Assembly: GCF_900091445.1 (NCBI RefSeq)
Contig: NZ_LT607733.1
Span: 6,041,001 to 6,105,000, forward strand
DNA from: Micromonospora echinofusca
GTDB lineage: Bacteria; Actinomycetota; Actinomycetes; Mycobacteriales; Micromonosporaceae
Length of the DNA stretch: 64,000 bases
Direction of reading: 5' to 3'
Shown: positions 55,630-63,682 of the stretch, in pieces
How positions within the stretch are numbered: the first letter of the stretch is position 1
Layout of the letters: each line of letters opens with the position of its first letter
Made by a program: the position numbers and the translations under genes
Notes under the pieces: generated by a model
Told to the model about the DNA's origin: nothing
What the model saw: only the letters and a program-made list of their open reading frames with translations
Database searches by the model: none

Positions 55630-56991
55630 TCACGCTCCGCCTACAGGCAGGGTGACGGTGAACGTGCTGCCCCGGCCCGGCTCGCTGGACACCACCAGGC
55701 TGCCGCCGAGCAGGGTCACCAGCCGCCGCGCGTACGGCAGGCCGAGGCCGGTGCCGCCGACCCGGGTGGCGCCGGGCACCTGGTAGAACTCCTCGAAGAT
55801 CCGCTCGTGCAACTCCGGGGGGATGCCCGCGCCGGTGTCGGAGACGGCCAGCGACCACTGGTCGTCCCGCCGCTCCGCCCGCAGCCGGACCTGCCCGCGC
55901 TCGGTGAACTTGAGCCCGTTGTGCAGCAGGTTGCGCAGGACCTGGGCGAGCAGCACCTCGTCGGTGCGCAGCGTCGAGGGCACGGGCGGCTCCTCCACCA
56001 CCAGCTCGACGTCGGGCCGGGTGGCGAGGGCGCGCAGCGTGCCGCGCAACTGGCCGAAGACCGGCCGCAGGTCGACCTCGCTCCAGTCGGGCTCGATCCG
56101 GCCCGACTCGGCCTTGGCCAGGTCGAGCAGCTCGTTGACCAGCGTGAGGAGGTCACCCGCCGACGAGCGGATCAGCCCGACCTGGCGGGCCTGCTCGGCG
56201 GTGAGCGGGTCGGAGGCGGAGTCGCCCAGCAGCCGGCCCAGCCCCATGATCGCGGTGACCGGGGCCCGCAGCTCGTGGCTGACGTTCGCCAGGAACCGGC
56301 TCTTCGACTCGCTCGCCGCGCGCAGCTGGGCCGACTTCTCGTCCAGCTCGGCGTAGAGGGCGACCACGCCCCGGTTGGTCTCCTCCAGCTCCTCGGTGAG
56401 CTGGTTGTAGAGCGCCATCACGCCCCGGTTGGTCTCGGCCAGCTCCTCGTTCAGGACGGCCAGCTCGTCGCGCTGGCTGCGTACCTCGTCGAGGGCGGCG
56501 ATCAGTTGCGCGTTCTGGGCGGCCAACTCGTCCAGGGCGCTGCCCGGCGCGTTCCGGTCGAGCTCGGCGCGCAGCTCGGCGAGACGCTCGGGGGTCAGCA
56601 CCTCTGCGGTGACCGGGACACGTCGGGACATCCTCACGACCGTATCCCCCTCCCGTGGCACCACGCTCAACTTGTCCACCAACCGCGCCACCGCGCCGGA
56701 CCGCGGCTCGTACCGCCCGTCGGGCAGCGGACGCACCGGGAGGAGGTCCACCCGCAGGTGCCGCCTGCCGTCGGCGGGATCACCGACGAGGACGAACGCC
56801 ACCTCCGCCCCGCCGGCCGAGTGCAGCAGGTCGCGGGCCACCTCGCTGAGCGCCGTGGCGATGCGTACCTGGTCCTGGTGTTCCAGCCCCACCGCGGCGG
56901 CGACCTCGCGGCCCCGCTGCCGGACGACGAAGATGTCGTGTTCGACCCGCAGCGCCATCGTCAGCAGGGGCGCCCCGGCGGGCCCGGTCAC
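55630..56991 (-). CDS. Sensor histidine kinase with degenerate RsbT-like N-terminus
   Basis: A 453-residue soluble kinase. Residues 12-125 align clearly with RsbT of this operon (for example VRQRGREVAAAVGL against VRQLVRTVSVAVKL), but the N-box Asn is Asp (SEVARDLL) and the G-boxes are lost. A coiled coil (about 155-225) with two ETNRGV(V/M)ALY copies precedes HisKA (His239 in LANVSHELRAPV) and HATPase_c with NLLHNGLKF, DTGAGI and GTGLGLPYA. The start is GTG 56991, overlapping the previous stop by four bases (GTGA); ATG 56997 is possible. It probably phosphorylates the REC-PP2C protein encoded next. The RsbT-like part may dock on the stressosome without ATP. Confidence 0.9.
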   Translation of the reverse strand: MTGPAGAPLLTMALRVEHDIFVVRQRGREVAAAVGLEHQDQVRIATALSEVARDLLHSAGGAEVAFVLVGDPADGRRHLRVDLLPVRPLPDGRYEPRSGAVARLVDKLSVVPREGDTVVRMSRRVPVTAEVLTPERLAELRAELDRNAPGSALDELAAQNAQLIAALDEVRSQRDELAVLNEELAETNRGVMALYNQLTEELEETNRGVVALYAELDEKSAQLRAASESKSRFLANVSHELRAPVTAIMGLGRLLGDSASDPLTAEQARQVGLIRSSAGDLLTLVNELLDLAKAESGRIEPDWSEVDLRPVFGQLRGTLRALATRPDVELVVEEPPVPSTLRTDEVLLAQVLRNLLHNGLKFTERGQVRLRAERRDDQWSLAVSDTGAGIPPELHERIFEEFYQVPGATRVGGTGLGLPYARRLVTLLGGSLVVSSEPGRGSTFTVTLPVGGA

Positions 56992-58010
56992 GACCATCCC
57001 CGCGCGACCAGGACGCACGCGTCGTCGCGACGCGTGCCGGCGTCCCGCAGCAGCGTCGCGGCCACCACCAGGGGCGACCGGTCGACGAGACCGGGATAGT
57101 CGGCGAGCTGCCAGCGGTCGACCACCCCGTCACTGTGCATGACCAGCAGGGTGTCGGCCTCGAAGGGGTAGTCGTACTCCCGGATCGGGGGGCGCTGGTG
57201 CCCGGCGATGCCGGGCAGCGAGACCAGGCCCCGCCGCTTGCCGTCGGCGCCGATCACGGCGGCGGAGATGTTGCCCAGCCCCGAGTAGCGCAGCACGCCG
57301 GCCGACGGATCCGGCTCGGCCACCGCGAGCGCCGCGCCCCGGGTGTGCGACATCGAGCGGTGCAGGTGCGCGACGACCGCCGCCGGCGCCCCCGCCGGTG
57401 CCTTACGGAACGCGTCGAGCGCGGCGTCGGTGGCGGCGGAGGCGAGCGGCCCGTGTCCCAGGCCGTCGCAGACCAGCACCTGACGACGGCCCTCGACGAT
57501 CCGCCACGCGTACCCGTCGCCACTGACCGACTCCCCGGCCAGCGGCCGGCTGAGCGCGCCGACCCAGGGCCACCGCTCGTGCCCGCCGGGGCGGTTCGGC
57601 CAGATCTGCACGGCCAGCACCGTGCCGCGCTCCGGTCGGGAGTAGCCGTCGAACCAGGTGGCCTGCCGGACGATCGCGCCGAGGCCGATGCCGAGCGTCC
57701 CGGCGGTGGAGTGCCCGTCCTGGGAGGAGGCGGTGAGGTCGGCCATCCCCGGCCCGGTGTCGAGGGCGACCAGTTCCACACCGGCCTCCCCGTCGCGCCG
57801 CACCGGACGCAGCAGCAGGACACCGTCGTCGGCGTGCTTGACCAGGTTGCTGGTCAGCTCGGCGGCGACGATGGCCAGGTCGGCGGTGCGGTCGGCACCC
57901 AGATCGAGCTGGACGCCGAGCCGCTCGGCGGCCCGACGCACCGTGCTGGCCGCGCTGCCGTTCTCGACCCGGAACCAGACTCCGCGGTCGGAGACCGCGT
58001 CGTCGTTCAT
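56988..58010 (-). CDS. Fused RsbT/RsbW-type ATPase and PP2C phosphatase
   Basis: A 340-residue protein. Residues 10-140 are a GHKL ATPase with AAELTSNLVKHA, DTGPGMADL and GTLGIGLGAI. Residues 150-340 are a short PP2C/SpoIIE (RsbX-like) domain with VCDGLGHGPLASAA, VMHSDGVVDRW and RRDDACVLV. It combines the kinase and phosphatase sides of a partner switch in one chain, as in some stressosome-type operons. ATG 58010 overlaps the rsbT stop (ATGA), so they are coupled. It may reset RsbR/RsbS phosphorylation after a stress pulse. Confidence 0.9.
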   Translation of the reverse strand: MNDDAVSDRGVWFRVENGSAASTVRRAAERLGVQLDLGADRTADLAIVAAELTSNLVKHADDGVLLLRPVRRDGEAGVELVALDTGPGMADLTASSQDGHSTAGTLGIGLGAIVRQATWFDGYSRPERGTVLAVQIWPNRPGGHERWPWVGALSRPLAGESVSGDGYAWRIVEGRRQVLVCDGLGHGPLASAATDAALDAFRKAPAGAPAAVVAHLHRSMSHTRGAALAVAEPDPSAGVLRYSGLGNISAAVIGADGKRRGLVSLPGIAGHQRPPIREYDYPFEADTLLVMHSDGVVDRWQLADYPGLVDRSPLVVAATLLRDAGTRRDDACVLVARGWS

Positions 58011-58426
58011 CGGGACCACTTGGTGACCGTGATCCTGGTTCCCTCACCAACGGCGGTCTGGATGTCGAACTCGTCGACGAGCCGGCGTGCGCCGCTGAGC
58101 CCGAGACCGAGCCCGCCGCCGGTGGTGTAGCCGTCGGTCAGCGCCAGGTCGAGGTCGGCGATGCCCGGGCCGGAGTCGGCGAAGACGATCCGCACGCCCC
58201 GCCGCCGGCCGTTGTCGACCGTGGCCACCTCGACCGTGCCGCCGCCGCCGTACACCAGGGTGTTGCGGGCCAGCTCGCTCGCCGCGGTGACGACCTTGGT
58301 CTGGTCGACCAGCGAGAGCTTGACGGCCACCGACACCGTACGCACCAGCTGTCGGACGCGTACCACGTCCTCGTCGCTGCGGATCGCCTGCGCCTGCGGC
58401 TGGCCCAGGTCGACTCCGGCGGTCAT
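58007..58426 (-). CDS. rsbT: RsbT-type serine/threonine kinase of the stressosome
   Basis: A 139-residue GHKL-fold switch kinase. The N-box is in ASELARNTLVYGGGG, G1 is FADSGPGIADL, and the G2 loop is GGGLGLGLSGARRL, all intact. In stressosomes, RsbT is held by the RsbR/RsbS core, phosphorylates them after a stress signal, and is then released to activate a phosphatase. ATG 58426 overlaps the rsbS stop (ATGA). Downstream effectors in the same operon are the ATPase-PP2C and REC-PP2C proteins. Confidence 0.94.
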   Translation of the reverse strand: MTAGVDLGQPQAQAIRSDEDVVRVRQLVRTVSVAVKLSLVDQTKVVTAASELARNTLVYGGGGTVEVATVDNGRRRGVRIVFADSGPGIADLDLALTDGYTTGGGLGLGLSGARRLVDEFDIQTAVGEGTRITVTKWSR

Positions 58427-58830
58427 GACAACGCCGTCGTCTCGGCGTCCGGTTCGTCGTCGAACGCGAGCTCGTCGGCGTGGGCCGCCGCGATCAACTC
58501 CATGCCCCGCTCGACGTTGAGCGCCGTCCGGATGCCGTTGAGCGACAGGCCCAGCTCGACCAGGGTGATGGCGACGGCGGGACGCATGCCGACCACGACC
58601 GTCTCCGCGTCGAGCACCTTGGAGATCGAGGCGATGGTCGACAGCATCCGCCCGACGAAGGAGTCGACGATGTCCAGGGCGGTGATGTCGATGATCACAC
58701 CGTGGCAGCCGGTGGCGACGATCCGCTCCGCGAGGTCCTCCTGGAGCTGGACCGCCGTCTGGTCGGACATGTCGACCTGGATGGAGACCAGCAGGATGTC
58801 GCCGATCTTGAGGATCGGCACCCGTTCCAT
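58423..58830 (-). CDS. rsbS: RsbS-type stressosome scaffold (STAS)
   Basis: A 135-residue STAS protein. The phosphorylation serine is Ser57 in ALDIVDSFVGRM, the same place as Ser59 of Bacillus RsbS. A C-terminal acidic extension of about 20 residues (AFDDEPDAETT) is extra. It co-assembles with RsbR into the icosahedral core that traps RsbT. ATG 58830 overlaps the rsbR stop by one base (TGATG). Confidence 0.93.
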   Translation of the reverse strand: MERVPILKIGDILLVSIQVDMSDQTAVQLQEDLAERIVATGCHGVIIDITALDIVDSFVGRMLSTIASISKVLDAETVVVGMRPAVAITLVELGLSLNGIRTALNVERGMELIAAAHADELAFDDEPDAETTALS

Positions 58831-59687
58831 CAGGCCTCCCGGCGCTGGCGGCGGCCGGTCTCGACCCCGGTGAGCCGGAGCACGTGCCGCAACGCGTCGG
58901 CGAGGCTGGCCTTGGTGGCGATGTCGCCGAACTCGATGCCCAGCGCCACGATGGTCTGCGCGATCTGCGGCCGGATGCCGGAGATGATGCAGTCGGCGCC
59001 CATCAGCCGGGCGGCCACCACGGTCTTGAGGACGTGCTGGGCGACCTGGGTGTCCACCGCCGGTACGCCGGTGATGTCGATGATCGCGTAGGGCGAGCCG
59101 GTGTCGACCAGGGTCTGGAGCAGCCGCTCCATCACCACCTGGGCCCGGGCCGAGTCGAGGGTGCCGACCAGCGGCACGGCGACCACGCCCTCCCAGAGCT
59201 TCACCACCGGGGTGGACAGCTCCAGCAACTGCTCCGCCTGGTCGGCGATGAGGCTCTCGCGGGTGCGCACGAAGCTCTCGAAGGTGAACAGACCCATCTG
59301 GTCGATCAGCCCGGAGAAGGCGACGTAGTCGCGCAGCCTCTCGGAGCCGCCCTCGGCCTCCAGCAGCTCCAGCAGCACCTCCTTCAGCGCGAACACGCTG
59401 ATCGCGGTCTCGGAGGCGGAGAAGCCCTGCCGGGCGCGCCCCCTGGACAGCTCGGAGAGCACGGCGCGCAGCTCCGTGGCCTGCTCTGAGTCCAGGTCGA
59501 CGGCGCCCTGCTCACTCGCAGTGATCATGCTAGAGTGCAGCTCCTGCACCTGCCGACGCAGCTCGCCCTGGCTGAGCCGCCCGCGCAGGGACGCGGCGAC
59601 GATCTCCGTCCAGCGCTGCGTGACCCGCTCGGCGTGACCGGTCAGCAGACCGGCCAGCCGGTTGCCTTCCTCCGTGCTCAACGCCAT
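58830..59687 (-). CDS. rsbR: RsbR-type stressosome sensor-scaffold
   Basis: A 285-residue stressosome subunit. Residues 5-155 are an all-helical sensor domain resembling the RsbRD N-terminal family rather than a globin or PAS. A linker helix and a STAS domain (about 165-280) follow. The first phospho-threonine is Thr in GVPAVDTQVAQHV. The STAS core also carries ISGIRPQIAQTIVALG. ATG 59687 has AAGGGGG upstream. It is the first gene of the six-gene operon, facing a lone STAS gene across 162 bp, and sets which stress is sensed; that stress is unknown. Confidence 0.93.
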   Translation of the reverse strand: MALSTEEGNRLAGLLTGHAERVTQRWTEIVAASLRGRLSQGELRRQVQELHSSMITASEQGAVDLDSEQATELRAVLSELSRGRARQGFSASETAISVFALKEVLLELLEAEGGSERLRDYVAFSGLIDQMGLFTFESFVRTRESLIADQAEQLLELSTPVVKLWEGVVAVPLVGTLDSARAQVVMERLLQTLVDTGSPYAIIDITGVPAVDTQVAQHVLKTVVAARLMGADCIISGIRPQIAQTIVALGIEFGDIATKASLADALRHVLRLTGVETGRRQRREA

Positions 59688-59849
59688 GGTGAACCCCCTT
59701 CGACCTCGACGGCGGACTCTATCACCGGAGGCCGGAGCGCTAGTTGCCGCAGGGCAAACGAATGAGCACGGCCACCGGATACCGCCTCCCGTTCTGCGTA
59801 CCACCCCGATGGTGGGATACCGTTTCCCCGATAACAGGAGGTCTGGCGA

Positions 59850-60206
59850 ATGTCCTTGACGGTGCACACGGAACAGCGCGGCGACGTGGTCGTCGTCTCG
59901 GTCGCGGGCGAGCTGGACATGGCGACCGCACCGCAGCTTCAGGACCAGATCACCGACCTGCTCGACAAGGGTCGCAGCCGACTCGTCTTCGATCTGGCGA
60001 ACGTCTCGTTCTGCGACTCCACGGGGCTGTCGGTGTTCGTCCGGGCCAAGAACAGCTGCGACGAGGCCGGCGGCGTGGTGCGGCTGGCCGCCCCGCAGCG
60101 GGGCGTGCTGCGCATCCTCGAGGTGAGCGGCCTCGTCGAGGTGCTGCACACCTACCCCACGGTCGAGCAGGCCGTGGCCGGCGACCCCACGCCCGCCACC
60201 TCCTGA
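59850..60206 (+). CDS. STAS-domain anti-sigma factor antagonist
   Basis: A 118-residue single STAS domain with Ser57 in NVSFCDSTGLSVFV as the phosphorylation site, RsbV/SpoIIAA-like. ATG 59850 has AGGAGG 9 nt upstream. It is divergent from rsbR, so the intergenic region may control both. A natural reading is that it is a substrate of the PP2C phosphatases in the operon and of an anti-sigma kinase encoded elsewhere. The 162-bp intergenic stretch holds the dyad CCACC-CCGAT-GGTGG; I could not identify a stress-sigma promoter with confidence. Confidence 0.92.
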   Translation: MSLTVHTEQRGDVVVVSVAGELDMATAPQLQDQITDLLDKGRSRLVFDLANVSFCDSTGLSVFVRAKNSCDEAGGVVRLAAPQRGVLRILEVSGLVEVLHTYPTVEQAVAGDPTPATS

Positions 60207-60215
60207 CGGTTCCCC

Positions 60216-61553
60216 TCACGCCTCGTCCTCGATGTGCCGGGGACGGGCGATCACCATGCCCGCGCCGGTCTGCACGGCGAGTGCCACCAGCAGGAACCCG
60301 ATCGGGACGGTCCACCCGCCGGTGGTCCCGTAGAGGATGCCCACGAGCAGCGGCCCCAGCGCGGCGATGAGATACCCGACGCTCTGGCTGAACGCGGAGA
60401 GCGCCACCGTCCCCTCGGCGGTGCGCGCGCGCAGCCCGATGGTGGCCAGGATCATCGGGAAGGCGCTCTGCCCGATCGCGAGCAGCACCACCCAGAGCAG
60501 CGCCCCGTCGTGCGGCGCGACGGCCATCCCGACGTAGGCGAGGGCCATCGCGGCGGAGAGCGTCAGCACCAGCGGGTGCAGGGTGCGCAGCCGCCCGGCC
60601 AGGGTGGGCATCAGCAGCGCGATCGGCACGCCCAGGGCGGTCACGCCGGCGAGCAGCAGGCCCGCGTCCTGCGGTCGGTAGCCGGCGTCGCGGAAGAGCT
60701 GGGCCAGCCAGCCCATGATCGCGTAGGCGCCGAGCGACTGCGTCCCGAAGTAGACCGCCATCGCCCAGCCGAGCCGGGTCCGCCCGGGCCGGATCCGCCC
60801 GGGGCGGGACGCCGCCGCCGTCGGGGTCGCCGCCCGTCGGGCCGCGCGCGCCCGCAGCGCCAGGGGCACCCACGGGAGTACGGCCACCATGGCCAGCCCG
60901 GCCCAGACGGCGAGCCCGGCCCGCCAGGTGCCGAAGAGGTGCGCCACGGGCACCGCCGCCGCGGCGGCCACCGTCGCGCCCACCGTCAGCGTCATCGAGT
61001 ACGCCCCGGTGACCAGTCCGATGCGGTGCGGGAAGTACTGCTTGACCAGGAGCGGGAGCAGGACGTTCGCCACCGCGATCCCGGCCAGCGCGAGGGCGCT
61101 GCCGGCGATGAAGACCAGCGCGGAGTCCGTGCCGACCCGGACGAGCTGCCCGGCGGCGAGGATCAGCATCGCCACCACCAGCACCCGGGCCGGGGAGTGC
61201 CGGCGGACGAGCCGGGGCGTGAGCGACCCGAAGACGGCGAAGGCCACCGCGGGCAGGGTGGTCACGACCCCGGCCAGCGCCCCGGAGAGGGCCAGGCCGC
61301 CGCGTACCTCGTCGAGCAGGGCGCCGAGGCTGGTGATGGCGGCCCGCAGGTTGAGCGCCACGAGCAGCATGCCGACGAGCACGAGCAGCCCACCGGCGAC
61401 CGGTCCGGCCGGCGCGGGGGTGGCGCCGACGGGGCCGGCGGCAGGAGCCGTCGCATCCGCCGGCGCGGGCACGTCGTCCGGCCCGGCGATCGTCTCCCGC
61501 GCGGAACGCGGCGAGGTTCCGGCGTCGACAGCGGCGGTGGTTGGCGGGGTCAT
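60216..61553 (-). CDS. CynX/NimT-family MFS transporter
   Basis: A 445-residue membrane protein with twelve helices. An Ala/Pro-rich N-terminal tail (residues 1-58) precedes the first helix. Marks of the CynX/NimT group are LVALNLRAAITSLGALLDE, the first-half GSLTPRLVRR loop and GTQSLGAYAIMGWLAQLF. This group includes cyanate and nitroimidazole-type transporters; the substrate here is unknown. ATG 61553 lies 7 nt after a -10 box. It is divergent from an FCD GntR regulator across 50 bp, its probable controller. Confidence 0.9.
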   Translation of the reverse strand: MTPPTTAAVDAGTSPRSARETIAGPDDVPAPADATAPAAGPVGATPAPAGPVAGGLLVLVGMLLVALNLRAAITSLGALLDEVRGGLALSGALAGVVTTLPAVAFAVFGSLTPRLVRRHSPARVLVVAMLILAAGQLVRVGTDSALVFIAGSALALAGIAVANVLLPLLVKQYFPHRIGLVTGAYSMTLTVGATVAAAAAVPVAHLFGTWRAGLAVWAGLAMVAVLPWVPLALRARAARRAATPTAAASRPGRIRPGRTRLGWAMAVYFGTQSLGAYAIMGWLAQLFRDAGYRPQDAGLLLAGVTALGVPIALLMPTLAGRLRTLHPLVLTLSAAMALAYVGMAVAPHDGALLWVVLLAIGQSAFPMILATIGLRARTAEGTVALSAFSQSVGYLIAALGPLLVGILYGTTGGWTVPIGFLLVALAVQTGAGMVIARPRHIEDEA

Positions 61554-61560
61554 GCGTCCG

Positions 61561-61566
61561 AACCTA
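61561..61566 (-). promoter_or_regulatory. -10 element of the CynX-type gene, leaderless
   Basis: On the minus strand TAGGTT ends 7 nt before ATG 61553. The neighbouring ACAAT...TTGTA dyad (about 61565-61599) brackets a GGGATGAATTCC near-palindrome and is a candidate GntR operator. Confidence 0.45.
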
Positions 61567-61603
61567 CAATCATGGGATGAATTCCTGGCGGGTGTTGTAA
61601 CCA

Positions 61604-62287
61604 GTGCCACCGTCGGTTGATTCCGCCGCCGCGCCGCCCCGGGGGCACCGGGTGCGGCAGACCATCGCGCAGCTCAGGGAGCGGATCCTCGGTGGCGAGT
61701 GGGCTGTCGGCGGACGGATCCCCACCGAGCCGCAACTCGTCGCGGCGCTCGGCGTGGGGCGCAACACCGTCCGCGAGGCGGTACGGGCGCTGGTGCACGC
61801 CGGGGTGCTGGAGTGCCGGCAGGGCTCCGGGACGTACGTGGTGTCGACCGACGAGCTGGCCCCGGTGGTGGCCAGACGGCTCACCGCCGACCGGATGGCC
61901 GAGGTGGTCGAGGTGCGCCGCGCCTTCGAGGTGGAGGCCGCCCGGCTCGCCGCGCTGAGGCGTACGGCCGAGGACCTGGCGGCCCTGGACGGCGCGCTCG
62001 CCGCCCGCGAGGCGGCCTGGCGCGACGGCCGGTTCGACGAGTTCGTGGCGGCCGACGCGGCGCTGCACACCGCCGTGGTCGCGGCGGCGCACAACGGCAT
62101 GCTCGCCGAGCTGTACGCCTCGGTCGGCACCGCGCTGCACAGCACGATCGCCCAGTCGATGGGCGGCGCGCTGGAGCCGGAGCGCTACGCCGACCACTCC
62201 CGGCTGGTCGAGGCGATCCGGGCCGGCGATGCGGACCGGGCGGCGATCGAGGCCGGCGCTTTTCTGGAGCCCACGCCCGGGGCATAG
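61604..62287 (+). CDS. GntR-family (FCD) transcriptional regulator
   Basis: A 227-residue regulator. The N-terminal winged helix (about 15-85) has RILGGEWAVGGRIPTEPQLV, GVGRNTVREAVRALVHAGVL and RQGSGTYVV. The FCD ligand-binding domain follows (about 95-220), all helical, with metal or ligand-binding His residues in AALHTAVVAAAHNG and DHSRLVEAI. It is divergent from the CynX-type transporter, a common regulator-transporter pair. GTG 61604 starts the protein; the short intergenic region must hold both promoters and the operator. Confidence 0.93.
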   Translation: MPPSVDSAAAPPRGHRVRQTIAQLRERILGGEWAVGGRIPTEPQLVAALGVGRNTVREAVRALVHAGVLECRQGSGTYVVSTDELAPVVARRLTADRMAEVVEVRRAFEVEAARLAALRRTAEDLAALDGALAAREAAWRDGRFDEFVAADAALHTAVVAAAHNGMLAELYASVGTALHSTIAQSMGGALEPERYADHSRLVEAIRAGDADRAAIEAGAFLEPTPGA

Positions 62288-62326
62288 GTTGTGCCGGACG
62301 AAAGACCGGACACCTCGGGAGTACGG

Positions 62327-62800
62327 ATGTTCAAGGGCTTCAAAGAATTCATCATGCGCGGGAACGTCGTCGACCTGGCGGTCGGTGTCGTCATCGGCGC
62401 CGCGTTCACGGGCGTGGTCACCCAGCTCACCAAGTCGTTCCTGGAACCGCTGATCCGGGTCTTCGTGCTGCTCATCACCGGCAGCGACAAGGGCCTGGCC
62501 GGCACCGCGCCGATGTTCCGCGGCATCGCCTTCGACTGGATCGCGTTCGTCAACGCGCTGATCACGTTCCTGCTCACCGCGGCGGCGCTCTACTTCCTCG
62601 TGGTGTTCCCGATGAACAAGCTGGCCGAGCGGCGCAAGCGGGGCGAGGAGCCGCCGCCGAAGGCGCCGAGCGAGGAGGTCAGGCTGCTCACCGAGATCCG
62701 CGACGCCCTGGTCGCCGCCGGGCACACCACCCCCGGGCAGCAGCGCGGCGCGCTCGACGACGTGCTCGGCCGCCGGGAGGAACCGCCCACCCCGCGCTGA
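62327..62800 (+). CDS. mscL: Large-conductance mechanosensitive channel MscL
   Basis: A 157-residue channel. FKGFKEFIMRGNVVDLAVGV is the start helix and pore-lining TM1, followed by a periplasmic loop (about 45-70), TM2 (FVNALITFLLTAAALYFLV) and a charged C-terminal bundle helix. It opens under membrane tension to release solutes on hypo-osmotic shock. ATG 62327 has GGGAG upstream; an in-frame GTG at 62291 adds 12 unlike residues. A TAGGTT hexamer at 62285-62290 is a possible -10 box. A strong terminator follows. Confidence 0.96.
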   Translation: MFKGFKEFIMRGNVVDLAVGVVIGAAFTGVVTQLTKSFLEPLIRVFVLLITGSDKGLAGTAPMFRGIAFDWIAFVNALITFLLTAAALYFLVVFPMNKLAERRKRGEEPPPKAPSEEVRLLTEIRDALVAAGHTTPGQQRGALDDVLGRREEPPTPR

Positions 62801-62818
62801 ACCCGGCGCACGCACATC

Positions 62819-62845
62819 GGCCCCTGCGGGAATCCCGCAGGGGCC
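62819..62845 (+). terminator. Intrinsic terminator after mscL
   Basis: GGCCCCTGCGGG and CCCGCAGGGGCC are perfect 12-bp arms with a 3-nt AAT loop, followed by a T-containing tail (ATTTTCG). Confidence 0.85.
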
Positions 62846-62869
62846 GCACATTTTCGTACGTCTGTTCGA

Positions 62870-62875
62870 TAGAGT
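62870..62875 (+). promoter_or_regulatory. -10 element of a leaderless transcript
   Basis: TAGAGT ends 6 nt before ATG 62882. There is no ribosome binding site. Confidence 0.45.
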
Positions 62876-62881
62876 CCCGCC

Positions 62882-63130
62882 ATGGAGCAGCGGAAGCACT
62901 GGTGGAACGGGAAATGGGGCCGGCTGGCCCGGCGCGACGTCTTCCTCCGGGTGGACGGCGACCGGTGGCACGTCGAGCAGCGCGCCGGCGGCTCCGAGGG
63001 CGTCTCCCGCTTCTACGAGCACGGCACCGCCGACGAGGCCGAGGAGACGGTCCGAGCACTGCTCCAGGGCACCGACACGTGGCGCGAGCTCTCCCCCCGC
63101 CCGCCGAGCGCCTGGTCCCCGGAGTCCTGA
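62882..63130 (+). CDS. Small uncharacterised protein
   Basis: An 82-residue hydrophilic protein with a basic Trp-rich start (EQRKHWWNGKWGRLARRD), a likely beta hairpin (VFLRVDGDRWHVEQRA), and a helix near DEAEETVRALLQG. It has the look of a small conserved actinobacterial protein; I do not recognise a family. The start is supported by a -10 box 6 nt upstream, immediately after the mscL terminator. No membrane segment or signal peptide. Confidence 0.65.
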   Translation: MEQRKHWWNGKWGRLARRDVFLRVDGDRWHVEQRAGGSEGVSRFYEHGTADEAEETVRALLQGTDTWRELSPRPPSAWSPES

Positions 63131-63144
63131 CCGGTACGCCACCA

Positions 63145-63197
63145 CGAGATCTTGGACAGTTGCCGTTCGGCCCGAGCGACAACTGTCCAAGATCTCG
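63145..63197. repeat. Perfect inverted repeat, CGAGATCTTGG type (copy 2)
   Basis: CGAGATCTTGGACAGTTG (63145-63162) and CAACTGTCCAAGATCTCG (63180-63197) are perfect 18-bp arms with a 17-nt loop, between two genes on the same strand. It shares CCAAGATCTCG with the terminator-like repeat at 37458-37513. Confidence 0.75.
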
Positions 63198-63238
63198 ACG
63201 ATGGTTTAGCCGGAGCGGGGGCCGGGAACCGCGCCAGG

Positions 63239-63613
63239 ATGGAGCAGCAGGGCACCGAGCGGCAGACGACAGTTTCCCGGGTCACCACGGGCATGCGGGT
63301 GATCGACGTCGACGGCACCGAGTTCGGCACCGTCGACCTCGTCCAGCGGGGCGACCCGAACGCGGTGACCGTGCAGGGCCCCACCGCCGACCCGGGCAGC
63401 AGCCTCGACGAGCTGATCGAGTCGACGGCGGTCGAGGAGCCGGACGTGCCGGCCGACCTGGCGGCCCGCCTGCTGCACAGCGGCTACCTGAAGGTCTCCA
63501 CCGACCTGGCCCGCACCGGCGCCGTCTACGTGCTCGCCGAGCAGATCGCCGCCGTCGCCGACGGCCAGGTCCGCCTCGACGTCCCCGCCGGCGACCTGCC
63601 GCCGGAGGAGTGA
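63239..63613 (+). CDS. PRC-barrel-like/DUF2171-type protein
   Basis: A 124-residue cytoplasmic protein. GMRVIDVDGTEFGTVDLVQRG, here split across two strands, is typical of PRC-barrel-like or DUF2171 proteins, which hold a small beta barrel. The rest, to AAVADGQVRLDVPAGDL, continues in short strands and one helix. Such proteins often bind partners rather than catalyse. ATG 63239 is the likely start, though its ribosome binding site (CCAGG) is weak; an in-frame upstream start at 63152 would run through the inverted repeat. Confidence 0.65.
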   Translation: MEQQGTERQTTVSRVTTGMRVIDVDGTEFGTVDLVQRGDPNAVTVQGPTADPGSSLDELIESTAVEEPDVPADLAARLLHSGYLKVSTDLARTGAVYVLAEQIAAVADGQVRLDVPAGDLPPEE

Positions 63614-63682
63614 CGCGCCACTCCGACCGCCGACGCGCCACTCCGACCGCCACAGCCGCACGCCATCGCGGCCGGCGGACGC

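Noticed and set aside
59688..59849. A stress-sigma-factor promoter (GTTT-N15-GGGTAT type) between rsbR and the STAS gene
   Set aside because: GTTT and GGGATA/GGTATC pieces occur on both strands but not at the right spacing.
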